From positions 1,860,001 to 1,924,000 of the forward strand of contig NZ_JAHVAO010000001.1 in NCBI RefSeq assembly GCF_019264345.1: a stretch of DNA of 64,000 bases, given 5' to 3'. The DNA is from Marinobacter arenosus. GTDB taxonomy: Bacteria > Pseudomonadota > Gammaproteobacteria > Pseudomonadales > Oleiphilaceae. This document shows positions 7,860-17,233 of this stretch, piece by piece. The translations under genes and the position numbers were made by a program. The notes below the pieces were generated by a model. It had not been told where the DNA came from. It made no database searches and saw only the letters and a program-made list of their open reading frames with translations. How positions within the stretch are numbered: position 1 is the first letter of the stretch; each line of letters starts with the position of its first letter.

Positions 7860-9035
7860 ATGGACCGCAGGTACTTGCGGAGCGTCGCGGTGGGGGCCAT
7901 GTTCAGCCTGTCCGCCGCGTCACTGGCCGCGCAGCCCGTTGACGTCGCCATCGGCTACGTCCAGTGGATTCCGGATCAGGGCCCGGTCCTGTCCAACGTG
8001 GCCCCGGAACCCGACGATGCGGGGCTCAGGGGGGCCGAACTGGCGTTGGCGGACAACAGCACCACGGGCAAATTTCTGGGCCACACCTACGCCCTGAAGA
8101 GCCAGGCAACCGACTCGGAAGCGGCCGCCGTCGCGGCGTTCGACAGCCTGCAGCAAAGCGGCATTGAACTGTTTGTGGTGAACGTGCCGGCGAGCACGGT
8201 CCGGACATTCATGGCCAGGGCCGGCGCACGGACCCTCGTGTTCAACGCCGGTGCCGAAGACGATCCACTGCGGACGGCAGACTGTCCGGCCAACCTCGTT
8301 CACACCATCCCCAGCCATGCCATGCTCACCGATGCCCTTGGCCAATGGCTGAACCAGCGGCGCTGGAACAAGCTGTTCCTGATCACCGGCCCGACGGAGG
8401 CCGATGTTGCCTGGGCCAGCGCCTTCCGCCGGTCCGCCCGGCGTTTTGGTCTGGACATCGTGGAAGACAAGCCATGGACCTTCGACGCCGACCTCCGGCG
8501 GACCGCCTCGAAGGAACTGCCGCTGTTTACCCAGGCGGATGACTACGATGCGGTGGTGGTCGCCGACGTCCGCGGGGATTTTGGCGAATACGTGCCGTTC
8601 AACACCTGGCTTCCGCGCCCGGTGGTGGGCACCCAGGGCATGTCGCCGGTGGCCTGGCATCGCGTCGTCGAAAGCTGGGGCGCGGCCCAGTTGCAGAACC
8701 GGTTCCGGGATCTGGCCGGGCGCGAGATGAACGGGGAGGACTACGCGGCGTGGGCCGCCGTGCGCTCCATTGGCACGGCCGTCACCGAGCTCGGAGCAGC
8801 GGACCCCGGGGCCATCCGCGACTTCCTGTTCAGCGACCGCTTCCAGCTCGCCGCCTTCAAGGGCCGGAAGCTGACCTATCGCGACTGGAATGGCCAACTG
8901 CGCCAGCCCATCCCGCTGGTTCACCCCCGGGGGCTGGTCGCTCGGGCGCCGTTCGAGGGTTACCTGCACCCCAATACGGACATGGACACCCTCGGCTTCG
9001 ACAAACCCGAGAGCAAATGCCGCATCAACAACTGA
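7860..9035 (+). CDS. PQQ-associated ABC system, substrate-binding protein
   Basis: A 391-residue secreted protein with a signal peptide to about residue 24 (ASLAAQP) and a type I periplasmic-binding (branched-chain amino acid receptor-like) fold. It matches the class repeatedly found with PQQ alcohol dehydrogenases, whose ligand is unknown. It is the first gene of a four-gene plus-strand operon with a beta-propeller protein and an ABC-2 type ATPase and permease. A periplasmic receptor paired with an exporter-like ABC-2 permease is unusual. ATG 7860 was chosen because a signal peptide begins there and AGGAG lies just upstream. Confidence 0.82.
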   Translation: MDRRYLRSVAVGAMFSLSAASLAAQPVDVAIGYVQWIPDQGPVLSNVAPEPDDAGLRGAELALADNSTTGKFLGHTYALKSQATDSEAAAVAAFDSLQQSGIELFVVNVPASTVRTFMARAGARTLVFNAGAEDDPLRTADCPANLVHTIPSHAMLTDALGQWLNQRRWNKLFLITGPTEADVAWASAFRRSARRFGLDIVEDKPWTFDADLRRTASKELPLFTQADDYDAVVVADVRGDFGEYVPFNTWLPRPVVGTQGMSPVAWHRVVESWGAAQLQNRFRDLAGREMNGEDYAAWAAVRSIGTAVTELGAADPGAIRDFLFSDRFQLAAFKGRKLTYRDWNGQLRQPIPLVHPRGLVARAPFEGYLHPNTDMDTLGFDKPESKCRINN

Positions 9036-9069
9036 CCGTCATACCGAGTCCCGAGACCAAGGAGCACCA

Positions 9070-10044
9070 ATGAAAGCACTGCTCAAACACACCGCACTGG
9101 CCGCCCTGATCGGTCTGTCGGCACCATCGCTGGCAAGCCTGGCCTACGTGTCGAACGAAAAAGACGACACCATTTCCATCATCGACACCGACACCCGGGA
9201 GGTGGTGCAGACCATTGATGTCGGGGCACGCCCGCGGGGCATACTGCTCTCAAAGGATCACACCCGGCTGTATATCTGTGCCAGTGACGACGACACCGTA
9301 CAGGTGCTGGACCTGGCCACGCGCACGATCATCGACACCCTGCCTTCGGGCGAAGACCCGGAGCAGTTCGCCCTGCACCCCAACAACAAGCACCTGTACA
9401 TCTCCAACGAGGACGACGCCATCGTGACCGTGGTGGACGTCACCAGCAAGGAGGTGCTGGCGCAAATCGACGTGGGCATCGAGCCCGAAGGCATGGCGGT
9501 CAGCCCCGACGGCCGATGGGCCGTCAACACCAGCGAAACCACCAGCATGCTGCACTGGATCAATACCGAAACGTTCAAGATCGAGAAAAACATTGTGGTG
9601 GGCCAGCGCCCTCGACACGTGGAATTCAGCAAGGACAGCAAGATCGCCTGGGCCTCCGCCGAAATTGGCGGCACGGTGCACATCATCGATGTCGACACGC
9701 TGGAACCGATCCACGAGATGACCTTCAAGGTGCCCGGGGTCAACCAGGATCGGGTGCAACCGGTGGGTATCGAGCTGACCTCCGATGGCAAATACGCGTT
9801 CGTGGCCCTGGGCCCCTCCAATCACGTGGCGGTGGTCGACGCCAAAACCTATGAGGTGCTGGATTACCTGCTGGTCGGCGCCCGGGTCTGGCAGCTGGAT
9901 CTGGATAAAGACGAGAAACACCTCTATACCACTAATGGGGTCTCCGGCGATGTCTCGGTCATCGACGTGGACGACTTGAAAGTCATCAAATCCATCAAGG
10001 TAGGCCGCTACCCCTGGGGTGTGGTAATCGATCCGACGACATGA
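9070..10044 (+). CDS. PQQ-associated YVTN-type beta-propeller protein
   Basis: A 324-residue secreted protein (signal peptide to about residue 22) made of YVTN/YncE-like propeller repeats, for example AYVSNEKDDTISIIDTDTREVV and LYTTNGVSGDVSVIDVDDLKVI. Such proteins are a standing member of PQQ-linked ABC operons. The function is unknown; binding of a cofactor, a metal or the dehydrogenase has been suggested by association only. Its stop overlaps the start of the ATPase gene (ATGA), indicating coupled translation. Confidence 0.82.
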   Translation: MKALLKHTALAALIGLSAPSLASLAYVSNEKDDTISIIDTDTREVVQTIDVGARPRGILLSKDHTRLYICASDDDTVQVLDLATRTIIDTLPSGEDPEQFALHPNNKHLYISNEDDAIVTVVDVTSKEVLAQIDVGIEPEGMAVSPDGRWAVNTSETTSMLHWINTETFKIEKNIVVGQRPRHVEFSKDSKIAWASAEIGGTVHIIDVDTLEPIHEMTFKVPGVNQDRVQPVGIELTSDGKYAFVALGPSNHVAVVDAKTYEVLDYLLVGARVWQLDLDKDEKHLYTTNGVSGDVSVIDVDDLKVIKSIKVGRYPWGVVIDPTT

Positions 10045-10766
10045 CCATAGAAGCCCGCAACCTCAGCTTCCGCTACGGTGACAAGCCGGTCCTCAAGGAG
10101 GTCAGCTTTGCCCTGACCCCCGGTCACTTCCATGCCCTGCTGGGCCCCAACGGCGCGGGTAAGTCGACACTGTTTGGTTTGCTGACCCGGCTGCTGGCGC
10201 TGCAGCAGGGAGACGTCCTGATGGCCGGGCAGTCCCTGAAACGGCAACCATCGGAGGCCATGCGCAGGATCGGCGTGGTGTTCCAGCAGAATGCCCTGGA
10301 TCTGGACCTGACGGTGCGGCAAAACCTGATGTACCACGGCGCCCTGCACGGCCTGTCCCGACAGCAGGCCCGTGCCCGTGGTGACCGCGAGCTGGAACGT
10401 TTCGGCTTGCTGGACCGGGCGGACGAACCGGTGCGCAAGCTCAACGGCGGCCACCGGCGCCGGGTGGAAATTGCCCGCGCCCTGCTCCACCAGCCGTCGC
10501 TGCTCCTGCTGGACGAACCCACCGTTGGCCTGGACGTTGCCAGCCGGCGGGCCCTGAATGACCATGTCCGGACGCTGTGCGAGGAAGACGGCCTGACCGT
10601 GCTCTGGGCAACCCACCTGATTGAAGAGGTGCGGCCGGATGACCACGTGTTGATCCTGCACCAGGGCCAGTTGCTGGCCAATGGTTCCGGCCGTGCGATC
10701 TGCGAGGCCGAGGGCGCCCGGGACCTGGCCGAAACCTTTGAAGCACTGACAGGAGCAGCACCATGA
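10041..10766 (+). CDS. PQQ-associated ABC transporter ATPase
   Basis: A 241-residue ATP-binding subunit of the CcmA/ABC-2 exporter class. Walker A GPNGAGKST is near residues 34-42. The signature loop is altered to LNGGHRRRVEIA (canonical LSGGQ). Walker B is LLLLDEP, and ATHLIEE carries the switch His. It is coupled by four-base overlaps to both neighbours. It should energise the permease at 10763; the direction of transport is inferred from the ABC-2 fold and the cargo is unknown. Confidence 0.87.
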   Translation: MTIEARNLSFRYGDKPVLKEVSFALTPGHFHALLGPNGAGKSTLFGLLTRLLALQQGDVLMAGQSLKRQPSEAMRRIGVVFQQNALDLDLTVRQNLMYHGALHGLSRQQARARGDRELERFGLLDRADEPVRKLNGGHRRRVEIARALLHQPSLLLLDEPTVGLDVASRRALNDHVRTLCEEDGLTVLWATHLIEEVRPDDHVLILHQGQLLANGSGRAICEAEGARDLAETFEALTGAAP

Positions 10767-11566
10767 GCCCGGCCCAGTATTGGCATTGTTTTGTCGGCAT
10801 CCAGACCCGGGAATGGCTGCGGTTCTGGCAACAGCGGACCCGCTTTGCCAGTGCCCTGGTGCGTCCGCTCTTGTGGCTGGTGGTGTTTGCCGCCGGCTTC
10901 CGGGCGGTGCTGGGCATTTCCATCATTCCGCCCTACGACACCTACATTACCTACGAGACCTACATCGCCCCCGGGCTGTGCGGCATGATCATCCTGTTCA
11001 ACAGCATGCAGGGTGCGCTCTCGATGGTGTACGACCGCGAGCTGGGCAGCATGCGGGTGCTGCTGATGAGCCCCCTGCCCCGAACCTTCCTGCTGGTGAC
11101 CAAGCTGCTGGCCATGGGCGTGGTGTCGGTGGGCCAGGTGTATGTGTTCCTGGTCCTGGCCCTGTTGGTGGACGTGGAGCCACCACTCTGGGGCTACCTG
11201 GCAGTCCTGCCCGCGCTGGTGCTGACCAGCCTGATGCTCGGCGCCCTGGGATTGCTGATTGCCACCTGGATCAAGCAGTTGGAGAACTTTGCCGGGGTGA
11301 TGAACTTCGTCATCTTCCCGATGTTTTTCATGTCGTCGGCGCTGTACCCCCTGTGGCGGATGAACGAGGCCAGCCCCTGGTTGTACTGGATCTGCCAGTT
11401 CAACCCATTCACCCATGCGGTGGAGGCAATCCGGTTTTCGCTGTATCTGGAGTGGAACCCGATGGCCTACGGCATCACCGCTGCGATCACCGTGGTGCTG
11501 GCCTTGTTGGCGACGGCCGGGTTTCGGCCCCAGCGAACCCGAATTCTTGGGACCAAGCCCGCGTGA
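10763..11566 (+). CDS. PQQ-associated ABC-2 type permease
   Basis: A 267-residue inner-membrane protein with about six hydrophobic segments and the ABC-2 family signature around MNFVIFPMFFMSSALYPLW (near residue 180). It is the last gene of the PQQ-associated operon and the partner of the ATPase. The fold is normally used for export, for example of drugs or polysaccharides. The next gene is convergent, 28 bases away, with no clear terminator between. Confidence 0.87.
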   Translation: MSPAQYWHCFVGIQTREWLRFWQQRTRFASALVRPLLWLVVFAAGFRAVLGISIIPPYDTYITYETYIAPGLCGMIILFNSMQGALSMVYDRELGSMRVLLMSPLPRTFLLVTKLLAMGVVSVGQVYVFLVLALLVDVEPPLWGYLAVLPALVLTSLMLGALGLLIATWIKQLENFAGVMNFVIFPMFFMSSALYPLWRMNEASPWLYWICQFNPFTHAVEAIRFSLYLEWNPMAYGITAAITVVLALLATAGFRPQRTRILGTKPA

Positions 11567-11594
11567 ACGGAGCAAGTGGGCGATGGGGTAGCCG

Positions 11595-12266
11595 TTAGGA
11601 ACCCGCTAAATCCAGATCGCGCAGTTTGCCCAGTAATTCTTCTATCGATCTGGGCTCGCTCACGGCGTCGTCCCATTGCAGTCGTGCCGGCGCGCCATCC
11701 AGGTACCACAGCCGATTGGCCAGGATCTCCGCATCGGCACCGTCGTGGGTCACGCAAATCATCGCCATGTCGGGGTGGGCATCCAGAATCCCGGCTATCC
11801 GTTTTTTCAGTTCCCCCGCCATCACCGGGTCCAGCGAGGCAAACGGCTCATCCAGCAACAGCAGATCCGGCTCGACGGCCAGGCACCTGGCCAGGGCCGC
11901 CCGTCTGGCCATGCCCAGGGACAGCTGGTCAGGAAGGTAATGACCGTACCCGGCCAGGCCAACCTGGCCCAGCAGGTCGTCGGCCTGCTGACTGCTGGCG
12001 CCAACCAGCCGGAGATTGGCGCTCAGGGTCCGCCAGGGCAACAGGCGGTGCTCCTGGAACAGGTAGCCCACCCGCACCTTGTCACGCCCGAGGACGGCCT
12101 CATTGGGAACGGATTGATCGAGACCGGAGATCGCATTCAACAGGGTTGTCTTGCCGATACCGGACGGACCCAGCAGACAGATCCGGTCACCGCGCTCTAC
12201 CGTGGCGAAGATTTCGCCGAGCACCGGTTGGCCGAAATCGCGACCCGCAATCCGGAGTTCAAGCAT
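11595..12266 (-). CDS. NitT/TauT-family ABC transporter ATPase
   Basis: A 223-residue ATPase with Walker A GPSGIGKTT, signature LSLGMARRAALA, Walker B LLLLDEP and VTHDGAD. It belongs with nitrate/sulfonate/taurine/thiamine-precursor importers. I set the start at ATG 12266 (MLELRIAG); the frame is open further upstream but that stretch overlaps the permease gene. The ATPase start lies inside the permease 3' end (8-base overlap). It is the last gene of a binding protein-permease-ATPase operon. The substrate is unknown. Confidence 0.83.
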   Translation of the reverse strand: MLELRIAGRDFGQPVLGEIFATVERGDRICLLGPSGIGKTTLLNAISGLDQSVPNEAVLGRDKVRVGYLFQEHRLLPWRTLSANLRLVGASSQQADDLLGQVGLAGYGHYLPDQLSLGMARRAALARCLAVEPDLLLLDEPFASLDPVMAGELKKRIAGILDAHPDMAMICVTHDGADAEILANRLWYLDGAPARLQWDDAVSEPRSIEELLGKLRDLDLAGS

Positions 12267-13050
12267 GGGCGGCCTCCGGCTGGCGCCATCGGCTGGAACG
12301 CCGCTCCAACGGCTGCAGGATGCCCAGCTCGATGAGCTGGACCACGGCGATGAACGCCAGGCTGTAGGCGAGGATCGCCGCCACATCGAAGACCTGGAAA
12401 GCCATGTGGAGCTGGAACCCGACACCGCTTGACCGACCGAGCAGCTCGACCACCAGGACAATCTTCCAGATCAGCGCCAGCCCCCCGCGGGTCGCTGCCA
12501 TCAGGTAAGGGAACAGCTGGGGCACCCACACTTCCCGGAACCGCTGCCAGCGGGAGAACCGGTAGACGGTGGCCATCTCCTCCAGCCGGTAATCGAGACT
12601 GCGGGCGCCCTCTCGCACGGTAACCGCAACGTTGGGCACCTTATTGATCACCACCGCCATCACCGCCGCCACTTCCACCAGTCCGAACCAGACGTACATC
12701 AGGATGATGGTGACCAGCGCAGGCAGGTTCAGAAGCAGCACCAGCAGGGGGTCGAACAGGGCGTTGGTCATCGCAGAGCGTCCCATGGCGATACCAATCA
12801 GGGTGCCCAAGGTCATGGCCAACACGAACGCAAACAGGACTCGCCGAAGGGTCGCGCCAAGGTGGTGCCACAGCTCTCCGGAGCCCGCCTCCCGGACAAG
12901 GGTGTCCAGCACCTCGACCGGCGTCGGCAACAGGGGCGACTGGATCAGCCCGGCCAACAAGGCCCATACAATCAGAATCGCCGGCAAGACCACCCAGTAG
13001 CTCCACACCGGAGGCCGGCCACGACGCAGGGATCGGGCCCCGGAGCTCAT
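12259..13050 (-). CDS. NitT/TauT-family ABC transporter permease
   Basis: A 263-residue SsuC/TauC-like inner-membrane permease with a first membrane segment near residues 18-38, then a BPD_transp_1 core with the EAA-like loop RFSRWQRFREVWVPQLFPY. It overlaps the binding-protein gene upstream by four bases and the ATPase downstream by eight. It lies inside the alcohol-oxidation locus, so a related substrate or cofactor is possible, but nothing in the sequence fixes it. Confidence 0.83.
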   Translation of the reverse strand: MSSGARSLRRGRPPVWSYWVVLPAILIVWALLAGLIQSPLLPTPVEVLDTLVREAGSGELWHHLGATLRRVLFAFVLAMTLGTLIGIAMGRSAMTNALFDPLLVLLLNLPALVTIILMYVWFGLVEVAAVMAVVINKVPNVAVTVREGARSLDYRLEEMATVYRFSRWQRFREVWVPQLFPYLMAATRGGLALIWKIVLVVELLGRSSGVGFQLHMAFQVFDVAAILAYSLAFIAVVQLIELGILQPLERRSSRWRQPEAAHA

Positions 13051-14039
13051 GGCCCGCCCCGGTAAAACAGGGACTCCGGCATCAGTGCCTTCGGCTCCAC
13101 CCCGGTCAGCACCAGCAGCTCACGCAGATCGGCGATTCGTTGTGCGGTCAGAGGCTGAGGGGTTCCGGCAATGAAACCCTCGCGCAACGCCTCAAACACC
13201 CCCTTGTCGGCGGTTCGCATCATCGGACGTACGCGTTGCCAATAGATGGGCTGTTGCGCCAGTTCGGATTTCGCATCGGCAATGGACCGGGCGAAACTGT
13301 CGACCAACTGAGGGTTCTCCCGGGCCCAGGCGTCGGGGAAGACGTACCCCAGAACGGGCAGATCGTCGGCCAGGTCCATTGCGGTGAGCAGATCCGCCAT
13401 GCCGAACGCGGAGCGCCAGCCACCCTCGCCTTTCAGCCGGGCGGCGAAATGCCAGTAGGTGACGATGGCATCCACCTGTCCGCGCCGGAGTGCCTGACTG
13501 AGCAGCGGTGGTGCGGCGTATTGCACCTCGGCCACCGCACTCAGATCGATGCCCCGTTGTTCCGCCACCCGCTGCAGCAGAATCCAGCCCTTGCTATCGG
13601 GGCCGCCGGCCACCCCGATGCGCAAGCCCGCAAGGTCGCTGACGGTTCTGACCGGCGACGCCTCGCCCACAACGATGTCGCCGATACTGGACGAGAAGGG
13701 CACGTACCGGAAGGCACTGCCCGCCTGATACCGCGACTGCGCCCAGAGCAGATCCGCGACCGCACCGTTGACCGTGCCACTGGTCACGGCGAGGTGCGAC
13801 GCGGGCAGATTGGCCACGGGCCGAATCACCAGGCTGAAGCCATTGCGGCGATCCAGTTGCCGGTCGGCGACGTGGCTCAGCTCCCAGTGCGCGGTGCCAA
13901 ACTGCAGCACACTCACAGACACCGTTGGCAAGCCGTCGCCCTGATCGGCAACGACCAACGGTTGCCACGACAGGAACAGAATCAGCAGGGCGCCAATCGA
14001 GAGCCTGCACAACCTGTATTTTTGTTGGTATCGGTTCAT
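13047..14039 (-). CDS. NitT/TauT-family periplasmic binding protein (NMT1-like)
   Basis: A 330-residue secreted protein with a signal peptide (RLSIGALLILFLSWQPLVVA, near 13-32) and a PBP type II fold with LAGLRIGVAGGPDSKGWILLQ and AIVTYWHFAARL. The family carries nitrate, sulfonate or thiamine-precursor binding proteins. ATG 14039 begins a normal signal peptide, but GGAGG lies almost against it, so the exact start is uncertain; an ATG at 14117 in frame has no good site. The upstream gap contains an AATAGTACTTTGG element (14073-14085) related to those at the PQQ promoters. Confidence 0.8.
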   Translation of the reverse strand: MNRYQQKYRLCRLSIGALLILFLSWQPLVVADQGDGLPTVSVSVLQFGTAHWELSHVADRQLDRRNGFSLVIRPVANLPASHLAVTSGTVNGAVADLLWAQSRYQAGSAFRYVPFSSSIGDIVVGEASPVRTVSDLAGLRIGVAGGPDSKGWILLQRVAEQRGIDLSAVAEVQYAAPPLLSQALRRGQVDAIVTYWHFAARLKGEGGWRSAFGMADLLTAMDLADDLPVLGYVFPDAWARENPQLVDSFARSIADAKSELAQQPIYWQRVRPMMRTADKGVFEALREGFIAGTPQPLTAQRIADLRELLVLTGVEPKALMPESLFYRGGP

Positions 14040-14208
14040 CCCTCCACGATACGAACCCCGTCGCCGGGCAAGAATAGTACTTTGGTGCCTGTTTTTTGGT
14101 GCGATGGTCGCATTCACCCGGCGGCCGGTATCGCGTGTAATGAAACCATCACAATAATAACCAGAGGTCAGGCGAGACCACGCCGTCCCCTACGCACTGG
14201 AGGCCGCC

Positions 14209-14982
14209 ATGCTGAACGAGCCCGATGCCGCACTCTCATCCGAAACCCGCTATCATGAGTCGGAAACACACCTCGATAATGACAACAAACAGGTAGATGT
14301 AGTTATGGATCCGGCCTATAAGATCCTGATTGCCGACGACCACCCTCTCTTTCGCGAAGCCATCAGCAGTGTCATTGCGTCCGGATTCGCCGGCAGTGAG
14401 ATCGTCGAGACCGACGATCTCGACAGCGCCCTGGCCATCACCCGGGAGAACGATGACCTGGACCTGATCCTGCTGGATTTGAACATGCCGGGCATGCACG
14501 GCCTGAACGGCCTGATCACGCTGCGCAACGAGGCACCCACCATTCCGGTGGTGATCGTCTCGGCGGAGGAAGACAAACAGGTGGTGTTGCAGGCCATTAC
14601 CTATGGCGCGGTGGGTTTTATCACCAAATCGTCGCCCCGGGCCCAGATGACTGAGGCCATCCAGCAGATTCTCAACGGCAACGTGTACCTGCCGTCGGAC
14701 ATCATCCGGACCGGCAAGGAAAGCAGCAGCCGCCGCCACCGCAACGACGACAACCCGATTTCACCGGAGCTGCTGAATTCCCTGACGCGACGCCAACTCC
14801 TGGTGCTGGAGCGCATGTCCAAGGGTGAATCCAACAAGCAGATTGCCTACAACCTCAACATTGCCGAAACCACCGTCAAAGCCCATGTCTCGGCGATACT
14901 GCGGAAACTGGGCGTGCACAACCGGGTCCAGGCCATCCTGTCCGCCAGCGATGTGGATTTCAGCCAGTACCTGAAGCGCTGA
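14209..14982 (+). CDS. erdR: LuxR-family response regulator, ErdR/AgmR type
   Basis: A 257-residue two-component regulator. The receiver domain (about residues 35-155) has the acidic pair IADDH, the phosphoacceptor Asp90 in [10 protein letters not shown] and Lys in FITKS. A LuxR-type helix-turn-helix follows (about 190-240, [22 protein letters not shown]). It matches the ErdR/AgmR class, which controls ethanol, acetate and PQQ dehydrogenase genes in pseudomonads. ATG 14209 has GGAGG upstream; family members usually begin at the equivalent of ATG 14305 (MDPAYKIL), so a 32-residue N-terminal extension is possible. Its 3' end overlaps the convergent kinase gene by 23 bp. Confidence 0.88.
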   Translation: MLNEPDAALSSETRYHESETHLDNDNKQVDVVMDPAYKILIADDHPLFREAISSVIASGFAGSEIVETDDLDSALAITRENDDLDLILLDLNMPGMHGLNGLITLRNEAPTIPVVIVSAEEDKQVVLQAITYGAVGFITKSSPRAQMTEAIQQILNGNVYLPSDIIRTGKESSSRRHRNDDNPISPELLNSLTRRQLLVLERMSKGESNKQIAYNLNIAETTVKAHVSAILRKLGVHNRVQAILSASDVDFSQYLKR

Positions 14983-17233
14983 TGAGATGATTCAGGGTGC
15001 TGCGGAGCTTGAGCGGCTTCACCGGTTTGTTCATCAGTAGGTGACCCAGCCCGCGAATGTGCTGTTTCAACTCGTTGGTGTAGTTGGCGGTGATCATGAT
15101 CACCGGCGCAGGGCGGGCCCGACGCCCGTTGATGCTCGCCACCACGTCGACCCCTGTCTCTTCATTATCCAGGTGATAATCCGCCAGGATCAGATCCACG
15201 GGACTGGTGGCCGGGTCGAGCTGACGCTCAAGGTCCGCCAGCGACACCGCCGTGATCACCTGGCAATCCCAATTTTCAAGCAGGGTCTGCATGCCCTCGC
15301 AGATTGCATGATCGTTGTCGATCACCCAGATACGGGCGCCGCCCAGACCGGTGTCCGGCACGGCGATAAGGCTGTCATCGCCGGAGGGGCGCCGGGGCAG
15401 TAGCCGGCCCAGCGGAACCCGGACGCTGAACACCGATCCCCGCCCTTCAACCGACGACACCCGAACCTCATGGCCCAGCATCCGGGAGATTTTATCGACA
15501 ATGGCCAGTCCGAGCCCCAGCCCCTTGTCCGCCTGGGACCCGGACGGTCGAATGCGCTTGAACTCCTGGAAGATCTCCGTGAGCTTGTCTTCGGGAATCC
15601 CGGGGCCGGTATCCCAGACCTGCAACAGAACATGATCACCACGGCGACGGCAGCCCAGAAGGATGCGCCCGGAGCCGGTGTATCGAATGGCGTTGGTCAG
15701 GAAGTTGCGCAGAATCCGGGCCAGCAGCTGGGAATCCGACTCCACCACCGCCGATGACGGCACAAAATCCAGTTTCAGGCCTTCGGCGACCGCCATCTGG
15801 CGGAACTCCCGGGCAATGTTATTGAGCAAATCCCGCAGGTCGAAGGCGGTGACATCCGGCTTGATCACGCCGGCATCCAGCTTGGAAATGTCCACCAGGG
15901 TGCCCAGCAGGTTCTCGACGTCGTCGAGTGAGGTGCTCACCGAGCGCACCAGGCTTTCCGCCTTGGGCCCGAAGGACTGCTCCAGCAGTGCACTGGTGAA
16001 CAGCCGCGCGGCGTTGAGTGGTTGCAAAAGGTCGTGACTGACCGCCGCCAGGAACTTGGTCTTGGACAGGTTGGCCCGCTCCGCCTCCAGCTTGGCGTCC
16101 CGCAACCGGGCTTCCACCGCCGCCCGCTCGCCGATTTCCTGGCGCAACTGGTTGTTCAGGCCTGTCAGTGCCGCCGTGCGCTCCTTTACCCGGCGCTCCA
16201 GGTGGTCGTAGGCCTGCTCCAACGCCAGCGCCGTCTTGCGCCGGTCGGTGATGTCACGAATCAACACGAAAAAGCCGGTGATGACGTTGTCGGCGTCATG
16301 ATTGGGCACGTAGGAACGAAGCATGTAACGGACCTCGCCCTGTTCGCCGGTCTCCTCGAATTCAAAGGTGATGCTTTGCCCGTCCAGGGCCTGGTAGACC
16401 TGTGGCAGCAACCGTCGGTAAAGATCCGGGGCGTGGACCTCATCCAGCCGTTTGCCCAGCGGCGATTCCCCGTTACGCCCGTACCAGGACTCGTAGACCT
16501 TGTTGCAGAACTGCACCGTCATGTCGGCGCCGACGTACGCAATCAATGCCGGGACGTGGTCGGTCACCACGCGAATCCAACGTTCGCTTTCCTCGAGCGC
16601 CTTGATCCGGCGCGCCATCTCGCTGTTCTTGACGTCGGTGATGTCGGAGTAGAGCACCACCAGCCCGCCTTCCCGGGTGGGGCGTTCGGTCATCTGAACC
16701 CAGCGGTCGTTGGCCAGCAGGAAAACCACGCCTTCGGAGTCCGGATGGCTGTGTTCCTCCTGGATCAGGCCCGAGCTCAGCGCCTGGGCCTTCACCTCGA
16801 CGATCGACGTGCCGGCAACGGGCGGTTCCAGGCCGGCGTGGCGCCAGTAACTTCGAAACCGGCTGTTGCTCTGGATCAGCCGGTGTTGGTGATCGAACAG
16901 CACAAAGCCGTCAGCGATGCTTTCAATGGCATCGCTCAGGCGCTGGCGGGTGGTTTCCGCCTCTTCCCGGGCCCGGCTGAGCGCCTTGTTGCTGCCTTTG
17001 AGTTCTTCCATGGCCTGGTTCAGGGCATCGGTGCGTTCACGCACCTGCTCCGCCAGCACCACCGAGTGCTCGAACGCGGCGTAGGGCTCGGGCTTGTGGG
17101 CCGAACCGGACTCCACCCGCTCGATCAGGGCATCCCGAATCTTCCGCAGGCGCTCGTTCTCTGCTTCCAGGGCCGCGATGCGGTCGTCCTTGAGCGCCTC
17201 TGGCGGGCCCTCAGCGGGGTCCGGAATGGGCAT
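14960..17233 (-). CDS. hybrid PAS sensor histidine kinase, NahK/ErcS'-like
   Basis: About 757 residues, no membrane segment seen, so cytoplasmic. An N-terminal coiled region ([24 protein letters not shown]) precedes two PAS domains, a HisKA box ([17 protein letters not shown], His in SHDLLQP), an HATPase domain ([25 protein letters not shown]) and a C-terminal receiver with ILADYH. The order and wording match NahK/ErcS' of Pseudomonas, part of the ethanol-oxidation regulatory network and also a nitric-oxide-linked kinase. It overlaps the upstream FIST gene by 23 bp, so the two are coupled. The exact start is uncertain: ATG 17233, or a TTG at 17251. Confidence 0.85.
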   Translation of the reverse strand: MPIPDPAEGPPEALKDDRIAALEAENERLRKIRDALIERVESGSAHKPEPYAAFEHSVVLAEQVRERTDALNQAMEELKGSNKALSRAREEAETTRQRLSDAIESIADGFVLFDHQHRLIQSNSRFRSYWRHAGLEPPVAGTSIVEVKAQALSSGLIQEEHSHPDSEGVVFLLANDRWVQMTERPTREGGLVVLYSDITDVKNSEMARRIKALEESERWIRVVTDHVPALIAYVGADMTVQFCNKVYESWYGRNGESPLGKRLDEVHAPDLYRRLLPQVYQALDGQSITFEFEETGEQGEVRYMLRSYVPNHDADNVITGFFVLIRDITDRRKTALALEQAYDHLERRVKERTAALTGLNNQLRQEIGERAAVEARLRDAKLEAERANLSKTKFLAAVSHDLLQPLNAARLFTSALLEQSFGPKAESLVRSVSTSLDDVENLLGTLVDISKLDAGVIKPDVTAFDLRDLLNNIAREFRQMAVAEGLKLDFVPSSAVVESDSQLLARILRNFLTNAIRYTGSGRILLGCRRRGDHVLLQVWDTGPGIPEDKLTEIFQEFKRIRPSGSQADKGLGLGLAIVDKISRMLGHEVRVSSVEGRGSVFSVRVPLGRLLPRRPSGDDSLIAVPDTGLGGARIWVIDNDHAICEGMQTLLENWDCQVITAVSLADLERQLDPATSPVDLILADYHLDNEETGVDVVASINGRRARPAPVIMITANYTNELKQHIRGLGHLLMNKPVKPLKLRSTLNHLISASGTG

